Made by a program: the position numbers and the translations under genes. Positions 47,885 through 57,175 of a stretch of 64,000 nt of DNA are shown in pieces (within the stretch, counting starts at the first letter, position 1; the number at the start of each line of letters is the position of its first letter). The notes under the pieces were generated by a model, which was not told where the DNA came from, searched no databases, and saw only the letters and a program-made list of their open reading frames with translations. The stretch is from an uncultured Pirellulaceae bacterium (GTDB taxonomy: Bacteria > Planctomycetota > Planctomycetia > Pirellulales > Pirellulaceae): assembly GCA_938083195.1 (NCBI GenBank), contig CALKCK010000018.1:157109-221108 (forward strand), read 5' to 3'.

Positions 47885-48628
47885 ATGAATAATACAACAA
47901 CGAGTGGAAATCAAGAAAAAGCAACTGGATTGAGTAGGTCAAATCGATCACTCACTTTTCTTGGCGTCGGTGCTGGACTTTGTTGTCTGGCCATTATTTC
48001 AGTTGGTCTAATTCCAACTTTTCTTTCTGGTATCTTGTTTATGCTGTTCGCACTGGCAATCGGATTTCGCCAGATGTTTTTGATTTATGTATTTTTGTTC
48101 GTCTTGTTTTTCGCTAAGTTTGTTTTTCTTCCTGGATTTAATATTGCGAATCCTACTCTGGGACTGAGTGAGATTTTGTTTGTCAATTTAGTGTTTGCTT
48201 TTTACGGGTTTAGCGTCCGTTATATCGATTTAGCGAATGCTGTTGAATCAATTTATCCCGCCCAAGGTGAGGTGGAGCAGTCGAGCCATTCGGTAAGTCC
48301 TTACCCTAATCCTCAGGTAGGTAGTGGACGTTGGTACTTTATTCCAATTGCTGTTTTGATAGGACTGGCGCTGCTGCTTGTTATCCCACTTGAAATTCAA
48401 AACGTTCGGGGTGACCTAATGTCACGTCGAGCGACTCGATTGATTTTAATTGTACTGGGTATCTTTATTTGCTGGTTTGTGTCAGTCAACATTATCAAGT
48501 TTGTGGCAAGATGGCAGATGAAAGCTGACCAAGCTGACGTCAGTATTCGAAGCAGCATTGCGAATGAATTATGGCGTGACCAAAAACGATTTGAGGCCTA
48601 TCGGTACAAGCGAAAGCGGAAACGATAG
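47885..48628 (+). CDS. Multi-pass membrane protein at the end of the MoxR operon
   Basis: The 247-residue protein has about five membrane segments (near 25-45, 48-65, 67-90, 150-172 and 185-205), a hydrophilic loop (115-145), and a very basic C-terminal tail ending KRKRKR. No known family is recognised. It starts 40 bases after the DUF58 stop on the same strand with the same base composition, so it likely belongs to the operon and may anchor the complex. Confidence 0.75.
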   Translation: MNNTTTSGNQEKATGLSRSNRSLTFLGVGAGLCCLAIISVGLIPTFLSGILFMLFALAIGFRQMFLIYVFLFVLFFAKFVFLPGFNIANPTLGLSEILFVNLVFAFYGFSVRYIDLANAVESIYPAQGEVEQSSHSVSPYPNPQVGSGRWYFIPIAVLIGLALLLVIPLEIQNVRGDLMSRRATRLILIVLGIFICWFVSVNIIKFVARWQMKADQADVSIRSSIANELWRDQKRFEAYRYKRKRKR

Positions 48629-48711
48629 AGCTTCTGAGTGAAGTGGTAGAACTTTGGCTAAGGTAAAAAACAGGCCCAGCTTGGGTGAATTAAAATGAGA
48701 AAGAAAAGTTT

Positions 48712-48927
48712 ATGCTAATTGGAATAAGAGAGTTTGTGGGGTGGGTGTTAGTGTTACTCGGACTCGGCTTAATCGGGTTAGATTTTATGCTCGCGATTAA
48801 TCGAAACGTGATTGAAGCACTCGCGCTTGCTTTTCCTTCAGCCATTGTTTTTCGGTCTGGGATTGGCTTGGTTCGAATTTCTATGGCGGCGCGGATTGCT
48901 TTGCGTTTAGACGAAAAACGTGCCTGA
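48712..48927 (+). CDS. Small two-helix membrane protein
   Basis: The 71-residue protein is mostly hydrophobic, with two likely membrane segments (GWVLVLLGLGLIGLDFML and ALALAFPSAIVFRSGIGLV) and a basic end. The ATG has AGAAAG upstream. It lies 84 bases after the preceding gene. A weak hairpin (GCCTG/CAGGC, 48922-48939) follows its stop. Function unknown; the absence of conserved polar motifs makes the call moderate. Confidence 0.55.
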   Translation: MLIGIREFVGWVLVLLGLGLIGLDFMLAINRNVIEALALAFPSAIVFRSGIGLVRISMAARIALRLDEKRA

Positions 48928-48960
48928 ATTCCGGCAGGCTAGGTTTTAATACCGGTCGGT

Positions 48961-51603
48961 TTATTGCTGAAAAAGATATTCATCATCGACGAAATCGATC
49001 GTTATTGTTTTATTGACGTCCGTAGAGTCGATTCGGAGGATTTCCGTCGCCAACGGGTTTTCACATTTCTGTTGGATCACTCGCTTCAGCGGACGGGCTC
49101 CGTACTGCGGATCATATCCTTCGTTCGCAATTGCTGCCCGTGCGGTTTCAGTGACACTCAGGGTCCAGCCCAGTTCTGAGACACGACTCTCGAGTGCGTC
49201 GAGTTGTAGGTCGACGATTTTTCGGATCTCCGATTCATTGAGCGTTCGGAACATGATCTTTTCATCGATTCGGTTGAGCAACTCGGGAGCGAATTTCGCT
49301 TTTAATGCTTGCTCCATGGCCGCTTGCATCTCTTCGAAGGAGCCTCCCGATTCTGTGATTTTTTGAATCAATTGGCTCCCAATATTGCTAGTCATCACAA
49401 CAATTGTGTTGGTGAAGTCAACTGTATTTCCTTTGTTGTCGGTCAATCGTCCATCGTCGAGGAGTTGCAAGAGAATGTTGTAAACATCGTCATGCGCTTT
49501 TTCGATTTCATCTAGTAAGATCACGGCATACGGTCGACGTCGGACTGCTTCGGTAAGCTTACCCCCTTCATCAAAGCCAACGTATCCAGGGGGTGCACCA
49601 ATGAGTCGACTGACGCTATGCCTTTCCATGTATTCGCTCATATCAATCCGAATCATAGCATCCTGATCATCGAACATGATTTCGGCGAGTGCCTTGCAGA
49701 TTTCAGTTTTTCCGACTCCTGTAGGACCTAGGAAAAGGAACGAGCCAATGGGGCGATTGGGATCTTGCAATCCACTCCTGCTTCGTCGGACTGCATTAGA
49801 GACCGCCGTCACCGCTTCATCTTGTCCAATGACGCGTTGGTGGATTCGTTCTTCCATGACCAGCAGTTTCGCTCGTTCAGTTTCAAGCATTCGGTTGACA
49901 GGAACTCCAGTCCAGACGCTCACAACTTCCGCAATTTCGTCTTCGGTCACCATTTCGCTTAACAAGCGTTTTTGGTCAGTCGCTGGCGACTCCTCCAAAG
50001 CCGCTTGACGAATTTCCGCGTCTTCAATTTGCTTTAGCAACTGCTTGCGTTGGGTATCCAGTTCGTACAATCGCCGATAGTCGTCTTCATTGATTGGCAG
50101 ACCTGTGGATTGATCTGTTTTGATTTTGGAGTCGAGTTGGTCAAACTCTAGTTCGATGGATGCTAGGTTTTCGCGTACGTTTTGAACGCCGGTCATGCCG
50201 AGTTTTTCAGATTCCCATTGTTCACGAAGGCTCGCCAATTCTCGGCGTTTTTCCTCCATTTCCGTCTGAACGAGTTCGAGTCGGGATTTAACGTCGTCGT
50301 CTTTTTCATCGGCCAGTTGCCGAGCCGCTAATTCCAGTTGGGTGAGTCTGCGTTGGACAGTGTCGAGTTCCTCGGGGACGCTGTCGAGTTCCATAGCGAG
50401 TCGCGATGCAGCTTCGTCGACCAGATCAATAGCCTTATCGGGTAGGAAGCGATCGGCAATATATCGATTTGATAATTGTGCGGCGGCAACCAGCGCGGAA
50501 TCCTTGATTTGGACGCCGTGATGCGTTTCGTATCTCTGCTTCAATCCTCGCAAAATCGAAACGGTGTCTTCAACCGTGGGCTCGCCCACGTAAACGGGCT
50601 GAAATCGCCGTTCGAGCGCGGCATCTTTTTCAATATATTTCCGGTACTCGTCAAGGGTTGTGGCCCCGATGCAGTGCAACTCGCCGCGCGCGAGTGCGGG
50701 CTTGAGGAGATTGGCTGCATCGTTTCCTCCTTCGGCCGCTCCAGCGCCTACGACGGTGTGCAGTTCGTCGATGAAAAGGACGATTTGCCCCTCGGAGTCC
50801 ATGACTTCTTTGAGGACTGCTTTCAGGCGGTCTTCGAATTCCCCGCGGAATTTGGCACCGGCAATCAACGCACCCATATCCAGGGCCATCACCCGCTTGT
50901 TTCGCAAACTCTGGGGGACATCGTTATGGACGATGCGGAGGGCTAGTCCCTCAGCGATTGCAGTTTTACCAACGCCGGGTGCTCCTATTAGAACTGGATT
51001 GTTTTTTGTACGTCGGGAGAGAACTTGAATCACTCGTCGGATTTCTTCATCGCGTCCGATTACAGGATCGAGTTTTCCAATGGTTGCCATCGCCACGAGA
51101 TCGATGCAAAATTTTTCGAGTGATTGGTATTTGTCTTCTGGTTCCTGATCGGTGACCCGGTTGTTTCCACGGATTTCCTTGAGGCCGTCGAGCACTGCAG
51201 ATTCACTTACGGCGTTTAATTCGAGAAGCCGTTTGGCCTGCCCTTCAGTTTTTATAAGTCCCAGTAATAGGTGCTCGGTCGAGACAAATTCATCCTGCAT
51301 GTTTTTGGAAATTGTAGCAGCGGAGTCGAGCACTTTCTGGAGTTCTCGACTAAGGTCAGGTTTGTTTGTGCTGGTGGAGCTGGGGATCCGGTTGAGTTCG
51401 GTTTCAACCATGTCAACTAATTGCTTAATCGGAGCGTCGATTTTCTCCAACAAAGGCGCAACGATTCCGTCGGTCTCCTCCAAAAGGGAAATCATCAGGT
51501 GCACGGGCGTGATTTCTGGATGCCCCTTTACGCTGGCCTTGTTTTGGGCATAGGCAATCGCTTGTTGGGCCTTCGTCGTTAATTTTTCAAATCGAAATGA
51601 CAT
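48961..51603 (-). CDS. clpB: ATP-dependent disaggregase ClpB
   Basis: ClpB resolubilises aggregated proteins together with DnaK. The 880-residue protein starts at the ATG at 51603, which has GGGAGGA six bases upstream; the longer frame is rejected. It has the double Clp-N domain, NBD1 with Walker [14 protein letters not shown] (about residue 207), the long coiled M-domain (about 400-540), NBD2 with [13 protein letters not shown] (about 622), and a C-terminal domain. All catalytic residues are present. It is in the same direction as, and downstream of, dnaK and the protease. A sigma-54-type promoter match lies about 70-100 bases upstream of the start. Confidence 0.97.
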   Translation of the reverse strand: MSFRFEKLTTKAQQAIAYAQNKASVKGHPEITPVHLMISLLEETDGIVAPLLEKIDAPIKQLVDMVETELNRIPSSTSTNKPDLSRELQKVLDSAATISKNMQDEFVSTEHLLLGLIKTEGQAKRLLELNAVSESAVLDGLKEIRGNNRVTDQEPEDKYQSLEKFCIDLVAMATIGKLDPVIGRDEEIRRVIQVLSRRTKNNPVLIGAPGVGKTAIAEGLALRIVHNDVPQSLRNKRVMALDMGALIAGAKFRGEFEDRLKAVLKEVMDSEGQIVLFIDELHTVVGAGAAEGGNDAANLLKPALARGELHCIGATTLDEYRKYIEKDAALERRFQPVYVGEPTVEDTVSILRGLKQRYETHHGVQIKDSALVAAAQLSNRYIADRFLPDKAIDLVDEAASRLAMELDSVPEELDTVQRRLTQLELAARQLADEKDDDVKSRLELVQTEMEEKRRELASLREQWESEKLGMTGVQNVRENLASIELEFDQLDSKIKTDQSTGLPINEDDYRRLYELDTQRKQLLKQIEDAEIRQAALEESPATDQKRLLSEMVTEDEIAEVVSVWTGVPVNRMLETERAKLLVMEERIHQRVIGQDEAVTAVSNAVRRSRSGLQDPNRPIGSFLFLGPTGVGKTEICKALAEIMFDDQDAMIRIDMSEYMERHSVSRLIGAPPGYVGFDEGGKLTEAVRRRPYAVILLDEIEKAHDDVYNILLQLLDDGRLTDNKGNTVDFTNTIVVMTSNIGSQLIQKITESGGSFEEMQAAMEQALKAKFAPELLNRIDEKIMFRTLNESEIRKIVDLQLDALESRVSELGWTLSVTETARAAIANEGYDPQYGARPLKRVIQQKCENPLATEILRIDSTDVNKTITIDFVDDEYLFQQ

Positions 51604-51680
51604 AGAAATCCTCCCACAAAAACAGGTCGAAATTATTGGCAACGACGTTCTGGCAGACGATCTGTCCAACCATGTAAAGA

Positions 51681-51700
51681 GGATGCGAATTGCGTGCCAA
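51681..51700 (-). promoter_or_regulatory. Sigma-54 (-24/-12) promoter match upstream of clpB
   Basis: On the minus strand the sequence reads TTGGCACGCAATTCGCATCC. It has the TGGCACG -24 element, GG-N10-GC spacing, and TCGC in place of TTGC at -12 (one mismatch). The predicted transcript start is near 51673, about 70 bases before the clpB ATG. An inverted repeat, TTTCGA-N10-TCGAAA (51754-51775), lies upstream where an activator could bind. Confidence 0.6.
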
Positions 51701-51834
51701 GACGCTGGAATGCGGGCGTTTTTTCAACGAAATTCCGAACGTTTTCGTGCGGTTTTCGACTGGAGACCATCGAAAGTGTGGCGGTTTAGTTGGGCTCAAA
51801 CGCTTGGCAATAAATCCGCTGGGTTTCGTAAAGA

Positions 51835-52632
51835 TTACTTTACTTGATCGATTGTCTCTCGGATGAAGGCGGTATGGACTGCAATCCCCAAGCCCAACGA
51901 AGTGTGAACCGTGCGTTCCTCGTTGGGAGTGATCGTACGATCGGTCTGGCGATGTTGGCCAAGGATCATGCCTGCAATTTTAAGGCCTTGTTTTGAATTC
52001 GTATTCTCCGAGTTTAGAACTACCGGTGCGCCACTGTCACCGCCAAAGGCATTGAAGTCGAGAATGAATTGTGGATGACGATTGACGGGCGAATTAGGAA
52101 AGGAGGCGACCGTTGCGTTTCTCAGAACTGGCCAACCTGCTCGGTTCCCTTCCATCTGTGCAGGAAAAGTTGGAATCAGGCATCGTTGAGCGGGCGGAAG
52201 CGCCGTGTTGGCGGATTTTGCCTCGATGAGTTGTTTCAGCGGAATTGGCGTAACATCCGCTTCTTTCGGAAGAACGATTTTGATGGCTGCAATATCATAT
52301 TGAGGATGTTGTTTCCAAAGCATCGTCGCCTTTTCTCGAATCCCAAACTTATGCTCTAGCCTTTCAAATGAGCCATCGTCTTTTTTCTTCCTCAGGATTA
52401 GCGTTGCCGTCTCGCCGTTTAAATTTTGGAAGACATGAGCTGCAGTAACGACTACCGTTTGTTGTTGATCGCCATCGGTTGGAACCGAAACTAGCCACGC
52501 AGTGCCAGAGGTTCGCCCATCGGTCAAACGAAAAGTCGCCTGCATGATTTCGTACGCTTCGTCTCCGCAGCAACCAAGAGGTGAACCTGGAGCGAAGCAA
52601 ACGAACGTTACCAAGGTTAATAAAAGCTTCAC
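51835..52632 (-). CDS. Exported trypsin-like serine protease
   Basis: The protein of about 265 residues has a signal peptide and a trypsin-like fold with a complete triad: His in VVTAAHVF, Asp in QYDIAAIKI, and Ser in AFGGDSGAP. The start is taken as GTG at 52632 (GGGAG upstream, leading to KLLLTLVTFVCFAPGSP). The longer frame begins at a GTG inside the dnaK terminator hairpin. A lipobox-like sequence (SPLGC) could allow lipid attachment. It is a candidate quality-control protease placed between dnaK and clpB, but its own promoter is unclear and read-through from dnaK is possible. Confidence 0.85.
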   Translation of the reverse strand: MKLLLTLVTFVCFAPGSPLGCCGDEAYEIMQATFRLTDGRTSGTAWLVSVPTDGDQQQTVVVTAAHVFQNLNGETATLILRKKKDDGSFERLEHKFGIREKATMLWKQHPQYDIAAIKIVLPKEADVTPIPLKQLIEAKSANTALPPAQRCLIPTFPAQMEGNRAGWPVLRNATVASFPNSPVNRHPQFILDFNAFGGDSGAPVVLNSENTNSKQGLKIAGMILGQHRQTDRTITPNEERTVHTSLGLGIAVHTAFIRETIDQVK

Positions 52633-52650
52633 GATTGGGCTCCCATAAAA

Positions 52651-52676
52651 AAAGGAGTGGCGAATTGCCACTCCTT
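52651..52676 (-). terminator. Intrinsic terminator after dnaK
   Basis: On the minus strand GGAGTGGC-AATTC-GCCACTCC is followed by a run of seven Ts; the stem extends to 10 bp with flanking AA/TT. It lies 54 bases after the dnaK stop and 19 bases before the chosen protease start. Transcription of the protease would therefore need read-through or a promoter hidden in the hairpin region. Confidence 0.85.
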
Positions 52677-52729
52677 CAGTTTAAACGATTTGCCAATCGA
52701 TTCCTGCTTCAGAAACCATTTGTCGCAAA

Positions 52730-54655
52730 TTAATCTTTCACTTCGAATTCAGCGTCGATCGCTTCATCTTCCGAGGACGGCGTCTCGCTGGCATCGGCGG
52801 TGGCTCCATCCGATTCCTCTTCGCCATTTTCAGCTGCGTTGGCGTACATCGCAGCACTCATTGCATGCGAAGCTTGCTCAAGTTCCTGGACGGCCGACTT
52901 AATTGCGTCTGTGTCGACACCCTTGGATGCTTCACGAACTTTTTCGATAGCAGCTTCGAGCGGTTCGCGGTCGCTATCTTTGAGTTTGTCCTCGTTCTCC
53001 TTGATCATTTTTTCGACCTGGTAACTCATGGTTTCACCTTCGTTTCGAGCGGTGACCAGTTCGTACTGTTTGCGATCGTCTTCAGCGTTCATCTCCGCGT
53101 CCGACTTCATTTTATTAATTTCCTCTTCGGATAGTCCGGAGGATTCTTTGATCTCGACATTGGCTTCTTTTCCGCTTCCAAGATCCTTGGCCGAAACATT
53201 CAGAATGCCGTTTTGGTCAATGTCGAATTTAACTTCGACTTGAGGGACGCCCCGAGGTGCGGGAGGAATGCCTGTGAGATCGAATTTTCCAAGTATCCGA
53301 TTGTTGGCGGCCATCTTTCGTTCGCCTTGAAATACTTGGATCGTCACAGCCGTCTGGTTGTCCGCCGCGGTACTAAAGGTTTGTTTTTTCTCGGTTGGAA
53401 TGGTCGTGTTTCGCTCAACCAGTGCGGTCAGGATTCCACCCTCAGTCTCAATTCCGAGAGTCAATGGAGTCACATCGAGCAAGAGAACGTCTTTCCGATC
53501 TCCAGCTAGAACGGCACCCTGAATCGCAGCGCCCACGGCGACAACTTCGTCAGCGTTAACACCCTGGTGAGGGTCTTTTCCAAAAATGGATTTGACCATT
53601 GCCTGAACTTTAGGGACTCGTGTTGAGCCACCGACGAGAACAATCTCATCAATGTCCGAAGGTGAGAGTTTTGCATCCTTCAACGCCTGCTGGACGGGAG
53701 TCTTGCAACGCTCGACCAGTGGATCGACGAGTTCTTCGAATTTCGCTCGCGTAATATTCATCTGGAGATGCTTGGGACCGCTTGCATCTGCGGTGATAAA
53801 CGGAAGATTGATGTCGGATGCCTGGGCAGAGCTAAGCTCTTTCTTGGCCTTTTCACAGGCTTCCTGTAGTCGCTGAAGAGCCATTGTGTCGTTGCGTAGA
53901 TCGACTCCGTTGCTCTTTTTGAATTCGTCGGCAACGTAGTGGATTAAGACTTCGTCAAAGTCATCGCCACCAAGGTGCGTGTCGCCACTGGTGCTGATAA
54001 CTTCAAACACTTTCATGCCGTCATCGTCGTTGAGTTCGAGGACCGAAACATCGAATGTTCCACCGCCAAGATCAAAGACGACAATCTTTTGTTCTTTTTG
54101 AGCTTTATCGAGACCATAGGCCATTGCTGCGGCAGTCGGCTCGTTGATGATTCGGGCGACTTCTAGACCTGCGATTTGACCAGCGTCTTTGGTTGCCTGT
54201 CGTTGGGCATCGTTAAAGTAGGCAGGTACGGTGATGACTGCCTTGTTGACTTTGTGGCCAAGGTAAGACTCGGCCGCTTCTTTTAGTTTACGAAGCGTTT
54301 TGGCGGAAATTTCTTGAGGTGTGTATTCCTTGTCGCCAATCCCGATTTTTACGTACTCATCGGCAGCCCCTTTAACCTCGTAAGGGATCATTTTTTCTTC
54401 TGATTTGACTTCGTTGTGCCGCCGACCCATGAACCGCTTTACCGAGTAAATCGTCCGTGTTGGATTGGTCACTCGCTGGTTTCTAGCCGGTGCACCTACG
54501 ATGGTTTCGTCGCCATCGGTGAACGCGATGACACTGGGGGTGGTGCGGTCACCCTCTTGGTTCGCGATAACCGTTGGCTCGTTGCCGTCCATGACGGCGA
54601 CAACCGAGTTAGTCGTACCGAGATCGATGCCGATGATTTTTTCGCCTTGAGCCAT
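52730..54655 (-). CDS. dnaK: Chaperone DnaK (Hsp70)
   Basis: DnaK is an ATP-driven foldase, working with GrpE and DnaJ, neither of which is in the window. The 641-residue protein begins [19 protein letters not shown] at the ATG at 54655, with AGGAGG seven bases upstream. The longer frame from 54739 is rejected. It has the ATPase motifs ([39 protein letters not shown]), the linker [14 protein letters not shown], the peptide-binding domain and a C-terminal [13 protein letters not shown] sigma-54-type promoter match lies 126-143 bases upstream. The absence of grpE and dnaJ nearby differs from many bacteria. Confidence 0.98.
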   Translation of the reverse strand: MAQGEKIIGIDLGTTNSVVAVMDGNEPTVIANQEGDRTTPSVIAFTDGDETIVGAPARNQRVTNPTRTIYSVKRFMGRRHNEVKSEEKMIPYEVKGAADEYVKIGIGDKEYTPQEISAKTLRKLKEAAESYLGHKVNKAVITVPAYFNDAQRQATKDAGQIAGLEVARIINEPTAAAMAYGLDKAQKEQKIVVFDLGGGTFDVSVLELNDDDGMKVFEVISTSGDTHLGGDDFDEVLIHYVADEFKKSNGVDLRNDTMALQRLQEACEKAKKELSSAQASDINLPFITADASGPKHLQMNITRAKFEELVDPLVERCKTPVQQALKDAKLSPSDIDEIVLVGGSTRVPKVQAMVKSIFGKDPHQGVNADEVVAVGAAIQGAVLAGDRKDVLLLDVTPLTLGIETEGGILTALVERNTTIPTEKKQTFSTAADNQTAVTIQVFQGERKMAANNRILGKFDLTGIPPAPRGVPQVEVKFDIDQNGILNVSAKDLGSGKEANVEIKESSGLSEEEINKMKSDAEMNAEDDRKQYELVTARNEGETMSYQVEKMIKENEDKLKDSDREPLEAAIEKVREASKGVDTDAIKSAVQELEQASHAMSAAMYANAAENGEEESDGATADASETPSSEDEAIDAEFEVKD

Positions 54656-54986
54656 GATTGGCCTCCTGTCTTTAATTATTGGAACGATCGAGGCTCTGCA
54701 AATTACTGCCAAGATCTTATTTTTTGGGTTCAGCCTCAACCTGCCCTCTGGACAGATAAAGCGCGTAACAGATCTTTAATTTGCAAAGCTTGTGCCAATT
54801 AAAGAAAACCGAGAAATAACCTTGAAAGCGGGCTTTGTGCAGCCAAATCGGCCACATCTTGGTTAATTTAAGGCGAATTGCGCAGCGAAATCGCTCGCGT
54901 CTGACATATTGTCATTTTAGCCGGGCAGTTGAGTTGGGTGGCGACGCGACAAATTGTTAGGTAAATCGCGCGATAAAGCAGCGAGT
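54656..54986. other. Intergenic region between dnaK and FHA gene
   Basis: This 331-base spacer contains the sigma-54 promoter match (54781-54798), AGCGA-AA-TCGCT (54884-54895) and TGACA-TAT-TGTCA (54902-54914). It also holds the end of the FHA transcript. No ORF is supported. Confidence 0.5.
54781..54798 (-). promoter_or_regulatory. Sigma-54 (-24/-12) promoter match upstream of dnaK
   Basis: On the minus strand the sequence reads TTGGCACAAGCTTTGCAA, a match to the consensus TGGCAC-N5-TTGCW with exact GG-N10-GC spacing. Predicted transcription starts near 54771, giving a leader of about 116 bases before the ATG. No CIRCE element was seen in the spacer. Two small inverted repeats lie 85-120 bases upstream (54884-54895 and 54902-54914) at a typical distance for enhancer-binding proteins. 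Confidence 0.72.
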
Positions 54987-55397
54987 TTAGCGTTTCTTCT
55001 TTTTGGCGTCGTTTCGCTTCAATCCAGCTCGATCGAGCAGCGAATCCTTGAATAGGTCATCCAATTGCTCGTCCTGTGGTGGAGTACCGTAGGCACCGAG
55101 TTCCGTGGGATTGTAGCGAACTTCAAATTTGTGTTTCGCCACTGTGAGTTCAGCGTTAGGGTCTAGTCGACGGCGAGAGCCAAGCATGATTCTCTTTCCA
55201 TTGATTTTTATGCCATTTCGCGACCGTAAATCACGGACAAACCAATAACCTTCTTCGATTTCCAGTAGGCAGTGATGTGAGGAGACATTTCCATAGTTGA
55301 GGACAATATCACAACCCTCACGGCGTCCAATTCGGAGCCGTTTTTTCATCATTGGGATCGGGTCGCCGCCGCCCACCGGTACAAGTTCGCCGTACAT
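54987..55397 (-). CDS. FHA-domain protein
   Basis: The protein of about 136 residues is built around one forkhead-associated domain: LRIGRREGCDIVL, NVSSHHCLLEIEEGYWFVRDLRSRNGIKINGKRI. The Arg, Ser and Asn residues that bind phosphothreonine are present (GRR, SSHH, RNG). A basic tail ends KKKKR. It likely reads out Ser/Thr kinase signalling in the cytoplasm. The ATG at 55397 is preferred; a TTG adds 11 residues. It is upstream of dnaK on the same strand with 331 bases between. It is divergent from the radical SAM gene. Confidence 0.87.
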   Translation of the reverse strand: MYGELVPVGGGDPIPMMKKRLRIGRREGCDIVLNYGNVSSHHCLLEIEEGYWFVRDLRSRNGIKINGKRIMLGSRRRLDPNAELTVAKHKFEVRYNPTELGAYGTPPQDEQLDDLFKDSLLDRAGLKRNDAKKKKR

Positions 55398-55572
55398 ATT
55401 TGTGACGTGAACTGAATTCACGCTGTACAAAAGGAAGGTAAAGCCCCAAACTGTTGGGACCGGAACAGTCGAACAACTTCGTGCGTTTTGCTACGCCGTC
55501 GATCGAACACTCTAAATTTAAGCGGTACTTACATTGTCGTCAACTAAAAACACCCCTCATAATCCGCAAGTA

Positions 55573-56517
55573 ATGGACTGGAAAGCCGATGGTTTGCGGT
55601 ATTTCGGTTATAGCTATTATTTGAAGAAGCTTTTTGGCTATCGGGTACAACGTGTCAGCGTAGACGCTGGATTTACTTGCCCCAATGTGGACGGAACGGT
55701 CGCGATTGGCGGTTGTACCTTTTGTGACAATCGTAGTTTTAGCCCAAGTCGAAGGCTTCCCAAGCAAGACATCTTGGATCAGCTTGAGGAAGGGATATCT
55801 CGGGTAAAACGGCGCTATAAATGTAAACATTTTATGGCTTATTTTCAGCCGGCAACTAATACCTATGCTCCAGTCGATGTGCTTCGGCCACTTTACGAAC
55901 GAGCCATTTCGCATCCCGATGTTGTCGCGATGGCGATTGGAACAAGGCAGGACTGCGTGCCAGATGATGTTCTTGATCTACTCGAAGAGATGGGCGAAAA
56001 AGTTCCGCTGACGGTCGAGTATGGATTGCAGACAATTCACCAAAAATCACTCGATTGGATGAATCGCGGCGATAACCACGATTCGTTTTTGGATGCGATG
56101 GAGCGGAGCGTTGGTCGGGGGTTTGAATTGTGTGCGCATATCATGCTGGGGTTACCCGGGGAATCGCACGCCGACATGATGGCGACTGCCCGCCAAGTGG
56201 CGAATTGTGGACTAGACGCGGTGAAAATTCACAATTTGTATGCAGTGGAAAAAACGCCGCTCGCTGCACAGGTTCGTTCAGGTGAAGTAAAGCTGATGGA
56301 GCGGGATGAGTACGTTTCAACTCTGGTTGATTTTCTCGAACTAATTCCGCCAACGATGGTAGTTGAGCGGATCAGCGGCGAAGCTCCCGGAGATTATTTC
56401 ATTGGGCCAAGTTGGTGCTTGGACAAGCCAGGCGTGCTACAGGCCGTCAAAGACGAGTTTGAGCGTCGAGACTCGCATCAGGGACACCGGTTTGTGGCGA
56501 GCGGGCAAAAAAGTTAA
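55573..56517 (+). CDS. Radical SAM protein, YhcC-like (TIGR01212 type)
   Basis: The 314-residue enzyme has a radical SAM 4Fe-4S cluster motif in FTCPNVDGTVAIGGCTFCDN (Cys ... Cys-x2-Cys), the GGE-like region and a TIM barrel. Landmarks GTRQDCVPDDVLDLL, LTVEYGLQTIH and HIMLGLPGE match the YhcC family, whose reaction is unknown but which has been linked to tRNA or cofactor chemistry. The ATG at 55573 fits the family start; the TTG at 55534 adds 13 residues. Neither has a good Shine-Dalgarno. Its stop is followed by an inverted repeat (AACCGG/CCGGTT, 56517-56537). Confidence 0.88.
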   Translation: MDWKADGLRYFGYSYYLKKLFGYRVQRVSVDAGFTCPNVDGTVAIGGCTFCDNRSFSPSRRLPKQDILDQLEEGISRVKRRYKCKHFMAYFQPATNTYAPVDVLRPLYERAISHPDVVAMAIGTRQDCVPDDVLDLLEEMGEKVPLTVEYGLQTIHQKSLDWMNRGDNHDSFLDAMERSVGRGFELCAHIMLGLPGESHADMMATARQVANCGLDAVKIHNLYAVEKTPLAAQVRSGEVKLMERDEYVSTLVDFLELIPPTMVVERISGEAPGDYFIGPSWCLDKPGVLQAVKDEFERRDSHQGHRFVASGQKS

Positions 56518-56644
56518 ACCGGTTTCGGTTGCCGGTTAATTCTTCGGTTGGCCTAAGCAAATTTCATCGTTCAGTATGAGAATCTGGTTCAGTTTTAAAG
56601 GTCCAGTTTCGGCTAACAAACGCGGCCAGGAATAATTTCTTTTC

Positions 56645-56676
56645 TTTCGTGCTCGAACCGTTTCGTGCTCGAACCG
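56645..56676. repeat. Perfect 16-bp tandem duplication
   Basis: TTTCGTGCTCGAACCG at 56645-56660 is repeated exactly at 56661-56676, with no spacer, 7 bases from the stop of a doubtful small ORF. This looks like a slippage or recent duplication event. Confidence 0.85.
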
Positions 56677-56682
56677 ACTGAT

Positions 56683-56901
56683 TTAGTCGAGGGGTTCTAT
56701 TTCAAGATCATCTCGCTCACCGAGGATCAAGCTGGAGATAAACATCAGACTCGTCGTTTTCTCTAATTCTTTACGGTCGCCCCGATTTGGGTCCTTATCT
56801 TCTTGATTACAAGCGTTATTGACGAGTGATTCGATGGTTTGGTCGACGGATTTATTATTATCTGAGATTTGATTGAACGTATTATTTAATGGATTGGTCA
56901 T
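56683..56901 (-). CDS. Small Asn/Asp/Glu-rich hypothetical protein (doubtful)
   Basis: The 72-codon ATG frame encodes a hydrophilic product (NNTFNQISDNNKSVDQTIE...) with one short hydrophobic stretch (LMFISSLILG). There is no Shine-Dalgarno and no recognisable family. Composition is unlike a chance frame only in its Asn and Asp richness. It is kept as low confidence. Confidence 0.3.
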   Translation of the reverse strand: MTNPLNNTFNQISDNNKSVDQTIESLVNNACNQEDKDPNRGDRKELEKTTSLMFISSLILGERDDLEIEPLD

Positions 56902-57175
56902 TAGCTTAGAGTCGGTGAAAATCGGGCGTTGGGTCAGTCAATGGAACTGTAGCTTTTGGGAGAATCAAAGGGTGTCGAGGAGAGATTAAAGTTCGAGATC
57001 GAATCTTCCGAAGCATATTCAGTAAGGGTTATGTGGTTTATGTCAGCCGGGGCGAGACGCCAAATTTTGCGTTTCCAGCTTACCCAGACCACTTGACCGT
57101 AAAATTTTGATTCGATAGCGTGTAGAGTGTAAATTGAATCCGGTCGCCTTCGAGCGTCCCAGATTCGAAAAATTG

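Larger units (their letters stand above)
56518..57175. other. Gene-poor region between radical SAM gene and tRNA-Cys
   Basis: This 658-base stretch holds an inverted repeat right after the radical SAM stop, a 17-base sequence shared with 24083-24099, a perfect 16-bp tandem duplication (56645-56676) and a doubtful 72-codon frame. The tRNA promoter is likely near 57093-57125 (TTGACC and a weak -10 about 17 bases later). Confidence 0.5.

Noticed and set aside
54656..54986. CIRCE (HrcA) operator upstream of dnaK
   Set aside because: No TTAGCACTC-N9-GAGTGCTAA-like sequence was found in the spacer or before clpB.
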